A DNA stretch of 64,000 bases from an uncultured bacterium (GCA_947243845.1 CAMXIF010000015.1:19760-83759), one strand, 5' to 3'; counted from the stretch's first letter, positions 34,458-43,966 are shown. Notes: generated from the sequence alone by a model not told the origin. Made by a program: numbers and translations.

Positions 34458-35141
34458 ATGAATACACAATTAATTTTTGACTATTTATCATTGCTAAGCG
34501 TTAATAATAACCGTGAATGGTATCACGCCAACAAGAATGATTACAAAAAGGCAAACGCTGAATTTGAAGATTTATTGCAGACATTGATTCTGGAAATCGG
34601 AAAATTTGACAACAGCGTTCTACATAACAATCCAAAAGACCTTACGTTTAAGATTGTAAGGGACACCCGTTTTAGCCATGACAAATCACCATATAATCCT
34701 GCGTTCCGTGCCCATATCTCCTCCAAAGGGAAACTGCCAATTCCTGTCGGCTATTATCTTATGTTAAAACCGGGCAATCAATCTTTTATAGGCGGCGGAT
34801 TGTTCGCAGATATGTTTAAGGATGCAACGATGATGATACGGGATTATATCGTCCGGAATAGCAAGGAATGGGAAAAGATTATCCACCAGCCGGATTTTGC
34901 AAAATATTTTACTGTAAAGGGATCGACTCTAAAAAATGTTCCTGCAGGATATGAGAAGGAACATCCTCAGGCAGACTACCTGAAATTTAAAAGCTGGTAT
35001 CTGGAATACCCGCTAAAAGATGAAGAAGTGAAAAATGCAGAAATATTTCTTGCTAAGGCAGTAGAACTTTTCCAAATCATGAAGCCTTTTAACGATTATC
35101 TGAACAAAGCGCTTGTTGACTTTCAAATGCCTGCAAGATAA
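34458..35141 (+). CDS. DUF2461 family protein
   Basis: A 227-residue protein of the DUF2461 (TIGR02453) family, recognisable by the start LSVNNNREWYHANKNDYK, the segment FKIVRDTRFSHDKSPYNPAFRAH, and GYYLMLKPGNQSFIGGGLF. The biochemical role is unknown. No signal peptide; cytoplasmic. It is translated directly after the sigma factor with AAAGGAG before the ATG. Confidence 0.85.
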   Translation: MNTQLIFDYLSLLSVNNNREWYHANKNDYKKANAEFEDLLQTLILEIGKFDNSVLHNNPKDLTFKIVRDTRFSHDKSPYNPAFRAHISSKGKLPIPVGYYLMLKPGNQSFIGGGLFADMFKDATMMIRDYIVRNSKEWEKIIHQPDFAKYFTVKGSTLKNVPAGYEKEHPQADYLKFKSWYLEYPLKDEEVKNAEIFLAKAVELFQIMKPFNDYLNKALVDFQMPAR

Positions 35142-35152
35142 GAAATAGCTTG

Positions 35153-35187
35153 AACAGATTGGCTTACGATATGTATGCCAATCTGTT
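35153..35187. terminator. Hairpin between the DUF2461 gene and the 35207 gene
   Basis: AACAGATTGGC pairs perfectly with GCCAATCTGTT across a 13-nt loop. U-runs are weak on both sides, but it lies between two convergent genes and is probably a shared terminator. Confidence 0.6.
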
Positions 35188-35206
35188 ATCAATAACTGTT
35201 AAAGTT

Positions 35207-35416
35207 CTATTTCTGCCTGTCTAACAGCTCCTTCAGCGCCTCATCACCCACACTCACCCAGGCATCCTCCTCTTCCTCGTTGAGCCCAAGGTATTCCCGC
35301 AGGGTCACCGGTACTTCACTGAATCCCCAGTCCTGACTGTAATCGTCAATCGCTTCAAACTCTATCTCTCCCGCCAGGTATTTCTCTTTGAATTTTCTCT
35401 CTGTATTTTCTGCCAT
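35207..35416 (-). CDS. Small acidic protein, function unknown
   Basis: A 69-residue protein rich in Glu and Asp (LGLNEEEEDAWVSVGDEALK). No signal peptide, no membrane helix. I do not recognise it. It starts eight bases after the ketopantoate-reductase-like gene ends, with AGGAGG before its ATG, so it is probably translated in the same operon. Confidence 0.65.
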   Translation of the reverse strand: MAENTERKFKEKYLAGEIEFEAIDDYSQDWGFSEVPVTLREYLGLNEEEEDAWVSVGDEALKELLDRQK

Positions 35417-35424
35417 TTTTCCTC

Positions 35425-36345
35425 CTATTTTAACCCGTCTTCCCGCGCCTTTTTCTCCACCATCTCATAGGTAGGTGTCGGCACACCGTATTTCCTGCCC
35501 ATCCGCACCACTTCATAGATCAGTCCATCGATCTCAGAAGGTTTTCCTGCATAAATATCCCTTTGCATGGACGTACTTGCCGTAGGATTCAGGGAATCCA
35601 GAATCTGCAGATTGGTGGTCACGATATCTATCAGGAAGGGAACATCCATCGCCACTGCCAGTGCATCCACCTCTTTCATCAGCTTCACAAACGTATCCCT
35701 GGGATCTCCGGTCTTTTGAACCTCGCCAGCAGAGACATGATAATAGAGACCACAGGCCGCCATGGGCGATACATAGGCAAATTTCTGCAGAGCATCCCGC
35801 CTGATGTTATCTGACAGTACACCCTCAATGCCGCTCTCCTTTAAATCTTTGGCCACTTCAAACAATTCCGGCCTGAGTTCTTCCTTATCCCTCACGCCAT
35901 ACACAATGCGGAAGATATCTCCATTCTGCCAGATCGTACCCGGTTCCTTAATCTGTGCTGCCACATAGATGCATCCATCCGTCACCAGCAGTTCCGGCAA
36001 TTCCTTCTGTAACCTGCTTCCGGTACCATAGATATTCAAAATCGGAATGACGATTGTTGTCTCCTTCGCCACTCGCCTGATAAAAGGTACCACCTCTTCC
36101 AGGGAATATCCTTTCACACACACAAAGATAATGTCAGGCTGTTCATCATAATGCATCATATCCACAGCCTTCACCGGAGAAACGGTATAGTTCCCCTTTT
36201 TAGTGGTCTCCATCCTGAGACCTTCTTCCTGCATCTTCTTTAAATGTTCTCCCCTTGCAATGAGGGTTACATCTTTGCCTGCCTCTGTCATATAGGCGCC
36301 GATGCTGCCGCCTGTACCGCCCGCACCGATTACTAAGTATTTCAT
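35425..36345 (-). CDS. Ketopantoate reductase family protein (ApbA/PanE-like)
   Basis: A 306-residue NADP-binding oxidoreductase. The dinucleotide motif MKYLVIGAGGTGGSIGAYM is at the very start and the N-terminal domain runs to about residue 165. The C-terminal helical domain has QKFAYVSPMAACGLY and STSMQRDIYAGKPSEIDGL, the latter including the family SSMxxDxxxGxxTEID-like motif. It may reduce 2-dehydropantoate to pantoate for coenzyme A synthesis, but no other pan gene is near, and this family includes enzymes with other 2-keto substrates. Confidence 0.8.
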   Translation of the reverse strand: MKYLVIGAGGTGGSIGAYMTEAGKDVTLIARGEHLKKMQEEGLRMETTKKGNYTVSPVKAVDMMHYDEQPDIIFVCVKGYSLEEVVPFIRRVAKETTIVIPILNIYGTGSRLQKELPELLVTDGCIYVAAQIKEPGTIWQNGDIFRIVYGVRDKEELRPELFEVAKDLKESGIEGVLSDNIRRDALQKFAYVSPMAACGLYYHVSAGEVQKTGDPRDTFVKLMKEVDALAVAMDVPFLIDIVTTNLQILDSLNPTASTSMQRDIYAGKPSEIDGLIYEVVRMGRKYGVPTPTYEMVEKKAREDGLK

Positions 36346-36655
36346 AGAATCCTCCTGCTGCCTTTCATCCTATAATCTATATACCTCCGGCAGACAACAC
36401 GGCACTGCACTCCGTATCCATAATGCCTGCCGCCACATTCACATTTTATCTAATTCTCCCATGAATGGCAAGTATTAACGATTTGTCTGTCTCTTTAACA
36501 CGTTTCTTTTTATACCCAAGGCTTTATCCATATGAAATCAAGTGTCTTCATAAATTAATAGCTGCTTCTTGACACTTCTATAAAATAGGTACATAATAGC
36601 TACGGTTACTAATACCTCTTTTTAATAGGAAGAAACTTTTTCGGAGGAAGATTTC
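36346..36655. other. Divergent intergenic region before the Mrp-type operon
   Basis: About 310 bases with the promoter at 36569-36597 and no further gene. No riboswitch-like structure recognised. Confidence 0.5.
36569..36597 (+). promoter_or_regulatory. Promoter of the Mrp/Mbh-type antiporter operon
   Basis: TTGACA (36569-36574), exact 17-base spacer, CATAAT (36592-36597), about 60 bases before the first gene. A near-perfect sigma-A promoter. Confidence 0.75.
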
Positions 36656-37120
36656 ATGTTTATACTTTTTTTCCTTATCTGGGTTGTTTTTAATGGCCAG
36701 TTTACCCTCGAAATCGCCCTCTTCGGCGTTGCTATTGCCGGGGCAATGTACTGGTTTATCTGTAAATTCCTGAATTATAAGTTTCGTTATGATCTTTTTT
36801 TCTTTCAAAAGGCTCCCCTTCTAATCCACTATCTGATAACGCTTATCCTTGAGATCTTAAAGGCGAACGGCGCTGTCTTTAAGATGATCTATAGTGCCAA
36901 ATATGAACTGGAACCGACTGTCGTTCATTTTAAAACGAATCTGCGCACTACTTTTGCACGGGTGATTCTGGCCAATTCCATCACCCTGACACCGGGCACG
37001 ATTACGGTTTCCCTGGAGGATGACATTTACACGGTACATTGTCTCGATAAAGAACTTGCCCAGGGGATTGATTCCTCTATTTTTGTACAACTTCTGGAAA
37101 GAATAGAAAGGAAGGACTGA
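36656..37120 (+). CDS. mrpE: Mrp-type cation antiporter subunit E
   Basis: A 154-residue membrane protein with two to three helices at its start and a cytoplasmic second half. The family pattern FNGQFTLEIALFGVAIAGAM, FQKAPLLIHYLITLILEI and NSITLTPGTITVSLEDD is the MnhE/MrpE/MbhA signature. It helps assemble the Mrp-type sodium/proton antiporter. GGAGGAAG before the ATG. First gene of a tightly packed ten-gene operon; the next begins two bases later. Confidence 0.88.
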   Translation: MFILFFLIWVVFNGQFTLEIALFGVAIAGAMYWFICKFLNYKFRYDLFFFQKAPLLIHYLITLILEILKANGAVFKMIYSAKYELEPTVVHFKTNLRTTFARVILANSITLTPGTITVSLEDDIYTVHCLDKELAQGIDSSIFVQLLERIERKD

Positions 37121-37121
37121 C

Positions 37122-37457
37122 ATGGTATACCACACGATCTATATTACAATGTTGATCTTATTATCTTTCATGCTTTTAGCCTGTCTGATCCGTGCCGTAA
37201 AGGGACCGCGGATTGCCGACCGATTAATGGCCGTCAACATGATGGGTACCATGGTCATGGTCATGATTGCCGTTCTCGCACTGATGCTGAAGCAGGGGTA
37301 TCTTGTAGATATCTGTCTGATCTATGCCATGATCAGCTTCCTGGCTGTTGTTGTCCTTTCCAAGGTATATATTGGCATCTATGAAGAAAGACAACGGGAA
37401 AAGAAAGCTTCACAGGAAAAGGAACATAAGGGGGGGCTGTTTGATGGAAACGCTTGA
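37122..37457 (+). CDS. mrpF: Mrp-type antiporter subunit F
   Basis: A 111-residue three-helix membrane protein. RAVKGPRIADRLMAVNMMGT is the conserved MnhF/MrpF/MbhB stretch, and the final helix LVDICLIYAMISFLAVVVL follows. The C-terminal tail is charged and its end overlaps mrpG by 14 bases. Helps form the small-subunit domain that anchors the antiporter modules. Confidence 0.88.
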   Translation: MVYHTIYITMLILLSFMLLACLIRAVKGPRIADRLMAVNMMGTMVMVMIAVLALMLKQGYLVDICLIYAMISFLAVVVLSKVYIGIYEERQREKKASQEKEHKGGLFDGNA

Positions 37458-37839
37458 ATGGATCAAAATTATTGTTGGCAGCGCCTTTTTGCTCTGCGGG
37501 ATCGTCATTTTTTTTACAGAATTATTTGGTGTTTTTCACTTTAAATATGTACTCAACAGAATGCACGCCGCCGCCATGGGCGATACGCTGGGGATCACTT
37601 CCTGCCTGATCGGGCTGATGATCTTTTCCGGCTTCAACTATACTACCTTAAAGATTTTATTGATCATCATCTTTTTATGGTGTGCTTCTCCGGTCTCTTC
37701 TCATGTGCTTGCGAGGCTGGAAACTGCCACCAATGAAAATCTGGCCGAACATTGTGAAATTTACAAAGATCTCAGTATTCTGGAACAGGAACTTGACCAC
37801 CGCAAAATGAGTGAGGACGAAAAGGAGGACATGCCATGA
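37444..37839 (+). CDS. mrpG: Mrp-type antiporter subunit G
   Basis: A 131-residue membrane protein, three helices followed by a charged tail. FGVFHFKYVLNRMHAAAMGD and LGITSCLIGLMI are the MnhG/MrpG/MbhC signature. The start at 37444 has AAGGGGGG seven bases upstream; the frame is open earlier but without a site. Overlaps mrpF by 14 bases and the DUF4040 gene by four. Confidence 0.88.
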   Translation: METLEWIKIIVGSAFLLCGIVIFFTELFGVFHFKYVLNRMHAAAMGDTLGITSCLIGLMIFSGFNYTTLKILLIIIFLWCASPVSSHVLARLETATNENLAEHCEIYKDLSILEQELDHRKMSEDEKEDMP

Positions 37840-38141
37840 CAGTTTTTCAAATTATATTGATGGGACTTTTAATCATCTGTGCAGTCTCTGTCAGTTTTTC
37901 CAAAAATCTGTTGAACTCCGTGCTGATCTATATGTCCTTCAGTCTGGTCATGTCCTTATTATGGATTTGTCTGGAATCTCCGGATCTTGCCATCACGGAA
38001 GCAGCGGTCGGTGCGGGTATCACCAGCGTCCTGTTTTTTGTGACGCTCAAGAAAATACATGCCATAAACATAGCAGAAAAAACGGAAGAACAGACGACTT
38101 CTCAGTGTCCTGCACCTGAGAAAGGAGGCAGCGATGAGTAA
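37836..38141 (+). CDS. DUF4040 membrane subunit (MbhD-like, part of MrpA in other bacteria)
   Basis: A 101-residue three-helix protein. NLLNSVLIYMSFSLVMSLLW and SPDLAITEAAVGAGITSVLFF are the DUF4040/MbhD signature. In ordinary Mrp operons this domain is fused to the C-terminal side of MrpA; here it is free, as in archaeal membrane-bound hydrogenases. Overlaps mrpG by four bases and the next gene by eight. Confidence 0.85.
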   Translation: MTVFQIILMGLLIICAVSVSFSKNLLNSVLIYMSFSLVMSLLWICLESPDLAITEAAVGAGITSVLFFVTLKKIHAINIAEKTEEQTTSQCPAPEKGGSDE

Positions 38142-39114
38142 GAGAAAACCTGCAGAGGAATATCATAAGACATTTGCTTTTCATTTTTTCAGCTGGCTTC
38201 AGGGAGAAAAGGATCCTTATCTGGGTAATGTGGAGATGAAGCCGCAAGAAGAATATGTGACCGATCCTGAAATGCAGCTTCGTCATGAAAAGGAACACGA
38301 TGCCATTCTGGATAAAGTCTATGACATGGAGCACAACCGGGAACTAAAACTCTTTCACCGCTTATACCAGGCTACGAGTATTCTCTTCTGCCTGTTTCTG
38401 ATGGCGCTGCTTTTGGTGACCATCTCTCATCTGCCTGCTACCGGTGCAGCCGTAAAACCTGTCAACAATGAAGTATCCGCACGTTATATCGAGAGCGGGC
38501 TGGAAGAGACCGGCGCTGTTAATATCGTAGCCGGCATGATTCTGGATTACAGGGCTTTTGATACCCTGGGGGAGTCCCATGTCCTATTTGTGGCTACGAT
38601 CACGGTTTTAATCATGCTTCGTCTGGATAAAAACAAGAAGGGCGAGCCCAATCCACTGACCAAGGACATGAACCCAAATGACCGTATCTACGAACCCAAA
38701 AATGACGCTATTTTACAGTTGGTGGCAACTTTTTTGGTTCCGATCATCATCATTTTTGGCATTTATATCATATTAAATGGACACCTTGGCCCCGGCGGCG
38801 GGTTTTCCGGCGGCGCTGTCATCGGCGCAGGGCTGATATTATACCTGAACGCCTTTGGTTTCAGCAAGACTGAGCGGTTCTTTACGGAAAAGACTTATAA
38901 ATGGATCTGTTTCTTTTCCCTCTCCTTCTATTGCCTGGCCAAAAGTTACTCCTTTTATACAGGCGCCAACCATCTGCACAGCATGATTCCCAAGGGAACG
39001 CCCGGCGCGATTCTCTCGAGCGGACTGATCCTGCCCCTCAACATTGCTGTAGGGTTGGTGGTCGCCTGTACTATGTATGCATTTTATGCCATGTTCCGCA
39101 AAGGAGGATTTTAA
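38134..39114 (+). CDS. MbhE-MrpB fusion protein
   Basis: A 326-residue protein joining two modules. An N-terminal hydrophilic stretch (residues 1-70) precedes an MbhE-like part in which GAVNIVAGMILDYRAFDTLG and SHVLFVATITVLIMLR match the last domain of MrpA. The second half (about 195-326) is MnhB/MrpB: FGIYIILNGHLGPGGGFSGG, followed by four helices. About six membrane helices altogether. The fusion links the region normally ending MrpA with MrpB, so MrpA is divided into DUF4040, this protein and one of the large subunits. Confidence 0.85.
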   Translation: MSKRKPAEEYHKTFAFHFFSWLQGEKDPYLGNVEMKPQEEYVTDPEMQLRHEKEHDAILDKVYDMEHNRELKLFHRLYQATSILFCLFLMALLLVTISHLPATGAAVKPVNNEVSARYIESGLEETGAVNIVAGMILDYRAFDTLGESHVLFVATITVLIMLRLDKNKKGEPNPLTKDMNPNDRIYEPKNDAILQLVATFLVPIIIIFGIYIILNGHLGPGGGFSGGAVIGAGLILYLNAFGFSKTERFFTEKTYKWICFFSLSFYCLAKSYSFYTGANHLHSMIPKGTPGAILSSGLILPLNIAVGLVVACTMYAFYAMFRKGGF

Positions 39115-39115
39115 G

Positions 39116-39490
39116 ATGGGTCCGAATCTTTGGATAAATTATGGGGAGGCTGTGGCCGCAATCCTATTCTGCATCGGTTTCACCAACCTCCTCCTACAGA
39201 CCAACCTGATCAAAAAGATTATCGGTTTAAATATTATGGACAGCGCAATCTATCTCTTCCTGGCTGAAAAAGGATATATTGCCGGCAGGACTGCACCTAT
39301 TGTCACAGGCGGCGTGACCAGCGTGGAAGCCTATATCAACCCGATTCCCAGCGGACTGGTGCTGACCGGTATTGTGGTATCGGTATCGGTGTCTGCGCTC
39401 ATGCTGTCTTTGACCATACGTCTCTATATCAGATATCATTCTCTGGATTTGGATGAGATTGCCGCGCAGCTCAAAAAGGAGGGAAGATAA
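39116..39490 (+). CDS. mrpC: Mrp-type antiporter subunit C (NuoK-like)
   Basis: A 124-residue three-helix protein homologous to NuoK. FTNLLLQTNLIKKIIGLNIM and GYIAGRTAPIVTGGVTSVEA with a following helix match MrpC/MbhG. The charged residues in helices one and two that take part in proton routing in NuoK are Glu or replaced by polar residues here. AAAGGAGG lies before the ATG at 39116, one base after the preceding stop. Confidence 0.87.
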   Translation: MGPNLWINYGEAVAAILFCIGFTNLLLQTNLIKKIIGLNIMDSAIYLFLAEKGYIAGRTAPIVTGGVTSVEAYINPIPSGLVLTGIVVSVSVSALMLSLTIRLYIRYHSLDLDEIAAQLKKEGR

Positions 39491-40984
39491 ATGGATTTTG
39501 TCTGTAACTTTCCGTTTTTTTCCATCCTGATAAGTCTCTTTTCAGGCACCATATGTTCAGTGCTTCCTGAAAAGGCCGCCAAAGCGGTTAACCGGATAGT
39601 CATCGCGGCAGTAGCTGTCATGTCCGGAATACTTCTGCTGTATCTGCTTGGTACGGGCGAAAGTTTCGTCTATTGGATGGGACATTTTCCCGCACCCTGG
39701 GGCAATGAGATTCGGGCCGGTATCCTGGAAGCGGGCATGGCGCTGTTTTTTTGTATTATCATGTACTTATCCATGGCCGGGGGCGCGCACAAACTCTTTG
39801 ACGAGGTGGAGGAGAGCAAACATAATCTGTACTACATCCTGATTAATCTGCTCTTAAGTTCCCTGCTGGCGCTGGTCTATACCAATGATATGTTTACGGC
39901 GTATGTCTTCGTAGAGATCAATACGATCTCTGCCTGCGGTCTGATCATGATCCGTCAGGTAGGGCGTACGATTGAAGCCGCCGTACGCTATATGATCATG
40001 AGTCTGCTTGGCTCCGGACTTTTCCTATTTGGTCTGTGTATCATGTACGATCTGACTGGACATCTTCTGATGAGCAATATCAAAGAGGCCGTGGCTCTTC
40101 TGATCCAAAACGGTGAATACCAGATTCCCCTGATCGTATCCGTTGCCTTGATGTGTATAGGTCTGTGTATTAAGAGCGCCCTGTTTCCTTTTCATGCCTG
40201 GCTGCCGGATGCTTATGGATATTCCACAGTATCCTCAGCAGCAATCCTGTCAAGCCTGGTATCCAAGGGATATATTTTCCTGCTGATCAAAATCATTTAC
40301 CGCGTCATCGGCTTTGAGATTTTTAACAACACTCGAATCATCGATGTGCTGTTCGTATTCGGACTGCTGGGAATGATCTTTGGTTCCCTGAGCGCCATTA
40401 AGGAAAATGACATCCGCAGGATGATCGCCTTTTCATCCGTGGCACAGATTGGCTATATCTACATGGGTTTTGGCATGGGTACACAGGCCGGCATGGTAGC
40501 CAGTGTTTTCCATATACTCTCCCATGCCGCTACCAAATCCCTGTTATTTATCGCCGCTATCGGTCTGACGGAGGTGTCCGGCGGCAGCCGCAGGTTTATC
40601 GACCTGACCGGCGCCGGATACCGTAATAAATGGGCTGGTGTGGCTTTCACTGCCGGCTCCCTGTCGATGGTAGGCGTGCCGCTGTTCTCCGGTTTTATCA
40701 GCAAACTGCTGTTTGCCCAGGCCGCTGTTCAAGTGGAGGGCAAGATGCTGGCAGCGCTGATCGTATTAGGCATCAGTACCGTCCTGAACGCTATCTATTT
40801 TATGAAGACTGTAATCTGTATCTATGCCACAACGGGTGATACTTGGTACCCTTGTATCACTTTTAAAAATATGAAAGTCCATGCGATAGTGCTGCTATTC
40901 TTTATCGGATTGAATATAATTCTGGGCGTCAGCTCCCAGCCGATTGTGAATATGATCGAGCAGGGACTTGCCATGTTTGCATAA
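39491..40984 (+). CDS. Antiporter-like subunit 1 (MrpD/NuoN family)
   Basis: A 497-residue subunit with about 14 helices. The proton-pathway residues of antiporter-like subunits are all seen: a glutamate in TM5 (YVFVEINTISACG), lysine in TM7 (CIKSALFPFHAWLPDA), lysine in TM8 (ILSSLVSKGYIF) and lysine in TM12 (GFISKLLFA). This and the next three subunits are likely independent proton or sodium routes. Starts directly after mrpC (stop and start adjoin). Confidence 0.87.
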   Translation: MDFVCNFPFFSILISLFSGTICSVLPEKAAKAVNRIVIAAVAVMSGILLLYLLGTGESFVYWMGHFPAPWGNEIRAGILEAGMALFFCIIMYLSMAGGAHKLFDEVEESKHNLYYILINLLLSSLLALVYTNDMFTAYVFVEINTISACGLIMIRQVGRTIEAAVRYMIMSLLGSGLFLFGLCIMYDLTGHLLMSNIKEAVALLIQNGEYQIPLIVSVALMCIGLCIKSALFPFHAWLPDAYGYSTVSSAAILSSLVSKGYIFLLIKIIYRVIGFEIFNNTRIIDVLFVFGLLGMIFGSLSAIKENDIRRMIAFSSVAQIGYIYMGFGMGTQAGMVASVFHILSHAATKSLLFIAAIGLTEVSGGSRRFIDLTGAGYRNKWAGVAFTAGSLSMVGVPLFSGFISKLLFAQAAVQVEGKMLAALIVLGISTVLNAIYFMKTVICIYATTGDTWYPCITFKNMKVHAIVLLFFIGLNIILGVSSQPIVNMIEQGLAMFA

Positions 40985-40996
40985 GGAGGTGACGGC

Positions 40997-42466
40997 ATGT
41001 ATCTGATTCTTTTACCCATACTTTTTCCGATCCTCGCCGGGTTCTGTCTTCTGGTCTATAGAAAAGAACCGGAAAGAAAGCTGCTCACAGCAGTCACAGG
41101 AATCTGTCTTGTCATTACCAGCGCACTGGTGGTGTCCGTACTAATACTGGCAAAACAGAGCCTTACCCTGTTTTATCTGACCAGGACAATGCCGATTTAT
41201 TTTCGGATTGATGAAGTGAGCGTGTTCTTTTCTCTATTGACAGTGATCGTCTTTGTCTGTGCAGGCCTTTTTGCCTTTGTCTATATGAAACATGAACAGA
41301 AGGAAAAACGTTACTATGGTTTTTATTTGATGTTGTTTGGTGTATTAAATGCGCTCTGCTTTGCGGGAAATCTGATCACCTTTTATCTGTTCTTTGAATT
41401 GTTGACCCTTTCCTCGCTTCCTCTGGTACTGCACACAGGCACTAAGGAAGCAATCATGGCCGGGTTAAAATATTTATTTTACTCCCTGTGCGGCGCTTAC
41501 GCCTCCCTGTTTGGCATTTATTTTCTCTATCATAACTGCGAAACCCTGACTTTCACGGCAGGCGGCGTTTTACAGGTTTCTCCTGCATCGCAGGAAGGAC
41601 GTTTCCTGTTGCTGATTGCCTTTGTGATGATTCTGGGTTTCGGTGTAAAAGCCGGTATGTTTCCCATGCACGCCTGGCTGCCCACCGCCCATCCTGCGGC
41701 GCCTGCACCGGCATCCGCCGCTCTTTCCGCCGTCATTGTCAAGGCCGGCGTGCTGGCTCTGATCCGAGTAATCTACTATATATTCGGTGCGGATTTTCTG
41801 CGGGGAAGCTGGGTACAGACCGCATGGCTGACTCTGGCGCTCATCACAGTCTTTATGGGTTCCATGCTGGCCTATCGGGAGCCTGTGCTGAAGAAACGAC
41901 TTGCCTACTCCACAGTTAGCCAGCTTTCCTACATCCTTTTCGGACTGGCAGTGATGCATCCGGATGCCTTCACCGGCGGCCTCCTGCATGTACTGGCTCA
42001 CGGCTTGATCAAAGGCTCTCTCTTTCTGATAGCCGGCGCGATCATCTACACCACCGGCAAAACTAAAGTGGATGAACTGCGCGGCATTGGTAAGGAAATG
42101 CCCCTCACCATGTGGTGTTATACCATTGTATCCCTGGGGCTGATCGGCATCCCTCCCACGGGCGGCTTTGTCAGCAAATGGTATCTGGCTATCGGCGGAC
42201 TGGCAGGCGATATCGGTATCTTCCGCTATATAGGCCCGATTGTCCTGCTTATCAGCGCACTGCTCACCGCAGGCTACCTGCTGCCGCTTACAATCCGGGG
42301 ATTTTTTCCGGGCGCAGACTTTGATTACAAGACATTACAGAAGCGGGAACCTGCGCGGCTTATGACAATACCGATTTTGTTTATGACAATACTGTCAGTT
42401 ATAATCGGTCTGTTTCCCAATATCATCACCGATTACCTGACGAAATTTGTCAGCACCCTATTATAA
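40997..42466 (+). CDS. Antiporter-like subunit 2 (MrpD/NuoN family)
   Basis: A 489-residue subunit with about 14 helices. Key residues are present: TM5 Glu in FELLTLSSLPLVLHTG, TM7 Lys in GVKAGMFPMHAWLPTAHPAA, TM8 Lys in AVIVKAGVLALIR, TM12 Lys in GGFVSKWYLA. The APAPASA motif is the usual one for this family. AAGGAGG lies before the ATG. Confidence 0.87.
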   Translation: MYLILLPILFPILAGFCLLVYRKEPERKLLTAVTGICLVITSALVVSVLILAKQSLTLFYLTRTMPIYFRIDEVSVFFSLLTVIVFVCAGLFAFVYMKHEQKEKRYYGFYLMLFGVLNALCFAGNLITFYLFFELLTLSSLPLVLHTGTKEAIMAGLKYLFYSLCGAYASLFGIYFLYHNCETLTFTAGGVLQVSPASQEGRFLLLIAFVMILGFGVKAGMFPMHAWLPTAHPAAPAPASAALSAVIVKAGVLALIRVIYYIFGADFLRGSWVQTAWLTLALITVFMGSMLAYREPVLKKRLAYSTVSQLSYILFGLAVMHPDAFTGGLLHVLAHGLIKGSLFLIAGAIIYTTGKTKVDELRGIGKEMPLTMWCYTIVSLGLIGIPPTGGFVSKWYLAIGGLAGDIGIFRYIGPIVLLISALLTAGYLLPLTIRGFFPGADFDYKTLQKREPARLMTIPILFMTILSVIIGLFPNIITDYLTKFVSTLL

Positions 42467-42482
42467 GAAAGGAGAAGCCGTT

Positions 42483-43946
42483 ATGATCATTTGCATTATT
42501 TTACTGCCCTTTATTGCCGGGATTCTGGTTCCATTGCTTCCCTTTCGCCAAAGATGCCACAAAGAAATTTTTCTGGAAGGCGCCGTTATCTTAAACAGTA
42601 TTCTGGTATGGTATCTGCTATTACACCATTCCGAGAGCACCTTCCTGCTTGCCCACTTTACCGGCGACTTAAATATCAGTTTCCGGGTGGATGGCATGAG
42701 TATGGTCTTTGCCGGCCTGGTCTCCGGACTTTGGCCTTTTGCCACCCTCTATGCCTTTGAATATATGACAAAGGAAAATCATGAGAACACCTTTTTTCTC
42801 TTTTATACCATGACCTATGGCGTGACGCTCGGTATTGCTTTTGCCGCTAATCTGCTGACCATGTATTTCTTCTACGAACTGCTGACTTTGGTCACCGTTC
42901 CCCTCGTCATGCACACACTGACCAGGGAAGCCGTCCTTGCCAGCAGAAAATACCTGTACTATTCTTTGGGCGGCGCCGCTTTTGCCTTCATCGGCCTGAT
43001 CATGGTCATTGTATACGGAAGTACCACAGACTTTATCCTGGGCGGTGTATTGGATCTGGCAAAGATAGGAGACAGAACTAACATCCTGCTGCTGATCTAT
43101 GTCATGGCTTTTATGGGCTTCGGCGTCAAAGCTGCTGTCTGCCCCTTTAACTCCTGGCTTCCCAAGGCGGGTGTTGCCCCTACTCCTGTTACGGCGCTGC
43201 TGCATGCGGTAGCTGTGGTCAAATCAGGCGCTTTTGCCATTATCCGGCTGACCTATTACAGTTTTGGCACAGAATTTCTGCGAGGCACCTGGGCCCAGAC
43301 CATCGTCATGATCGTGGTGATGTTTACCATCGTATACGGCTGCAGCCGCGCGCTAAAGGAAACCCACATCAAACGCAGGCTGGCATATTCCACCATAAGC
43401 AATCTGTCCTACATCCTTTTGGGGGCAGTTATCATGACCCCGCTTGGGCTGGCAGGCGCCATTACCCATCTGGTATTTCATGCCGTAATGAAGATTTCCT
43501 CCTTCTTCTGCGCCGGTGCCATCATGCACCAGACAGACAAACGTTATGTGCATGAATTAAACGGACTGGGTTATAAAATGCCCTGTGTATTTGGAATCTT
43601 TACGGTTTCCGCCCTTGCCCTCATGGGTGTGCCGGGACTGGCTGGCTTTATCAGTAAGTGGAACCTGGCCCAGGCAGCAGTGAACAGTAACAACCCTCTG
43701 GCCTATGCAGGCATTGCCTGTCTGCTGCTATCAGCATTGTTAACGGCAATCTATATGCTCTCCATTGTGGTGCGCGCTTTCTTTCCCGGGAGGGATTTTG
43801 ATGACAGTTCCATACAGGATGCGCACGATCCCAACTGGAAAATGCTTTTACCGCTTTTTGTATTTATAGCGTTTATCGTTTTATTCGGCGTCCATTCACA
43901 GCCAATCGTGGATTTCTTTTATGATGTGGCCGCCGGAATCTATTAA
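42483..43946 (+). CDS. Antiporter-like subunit 3 (MrpD/NuoN family)
   Basis: A 487-residue subunit. TM5 Glu in FYELLTLVTVPLVM, TM7 Lys in GVKAAVCPFNSWLPKAGVAP, TM8 Lys in AVAVVKSGAFAI and TM12 Lys in GFISKWNLAQ. Close to subunit 2 in layout, so probably a duplication, but with APTPVTA instead of APAPASA. Start at 42483 with AAAGGAGA ten bases upstream. Confidence 0.87.
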   Translation: MIICIILLPFIAGILVPLLPFRQRCHKEIFLEGAVILNSILVWYLLLHHSESTFLLAHFTGDLNISFRVDGMSMVFAGLVSGLWPFATLYAFEYMTKENHENTFFLFYTMTYGVTLGIAFAANLLTMYFFYELLTLVTVPLVMHTLTREAVLASRKYLYYSLGGAAFAFIGLIMVIVYGSTTDFILGGVLDLAKIGDRTNILLLIYVMAFMGFGVKAAVCPFNSWLPKAGVAPTPVTALLHAVAVVKSGAFAIIRLTYYSFGTEFLRGTWAQTIVMIVVMFTIVYGCSRALKETHIKRRLAYSTISNLSYILLGAVIMTPLGLAGAITHLVFHAVMKISSFFCAGAIMHQTDKRYVHELNGLGYKMPCVFGIFTVSALALMGVPGLAGFISKWNLAQAAVNSNNPLAYAGIACLLLSALLTAIYMLSIVVRAFFPGRDFDDSSIQDAHDPNWKMLLPLFVFIAFIVLFGVHSQPIVDFFYDVAAGIY

Positions 43947-43966
43947 ACCATGGAAGTGAGGAAACT

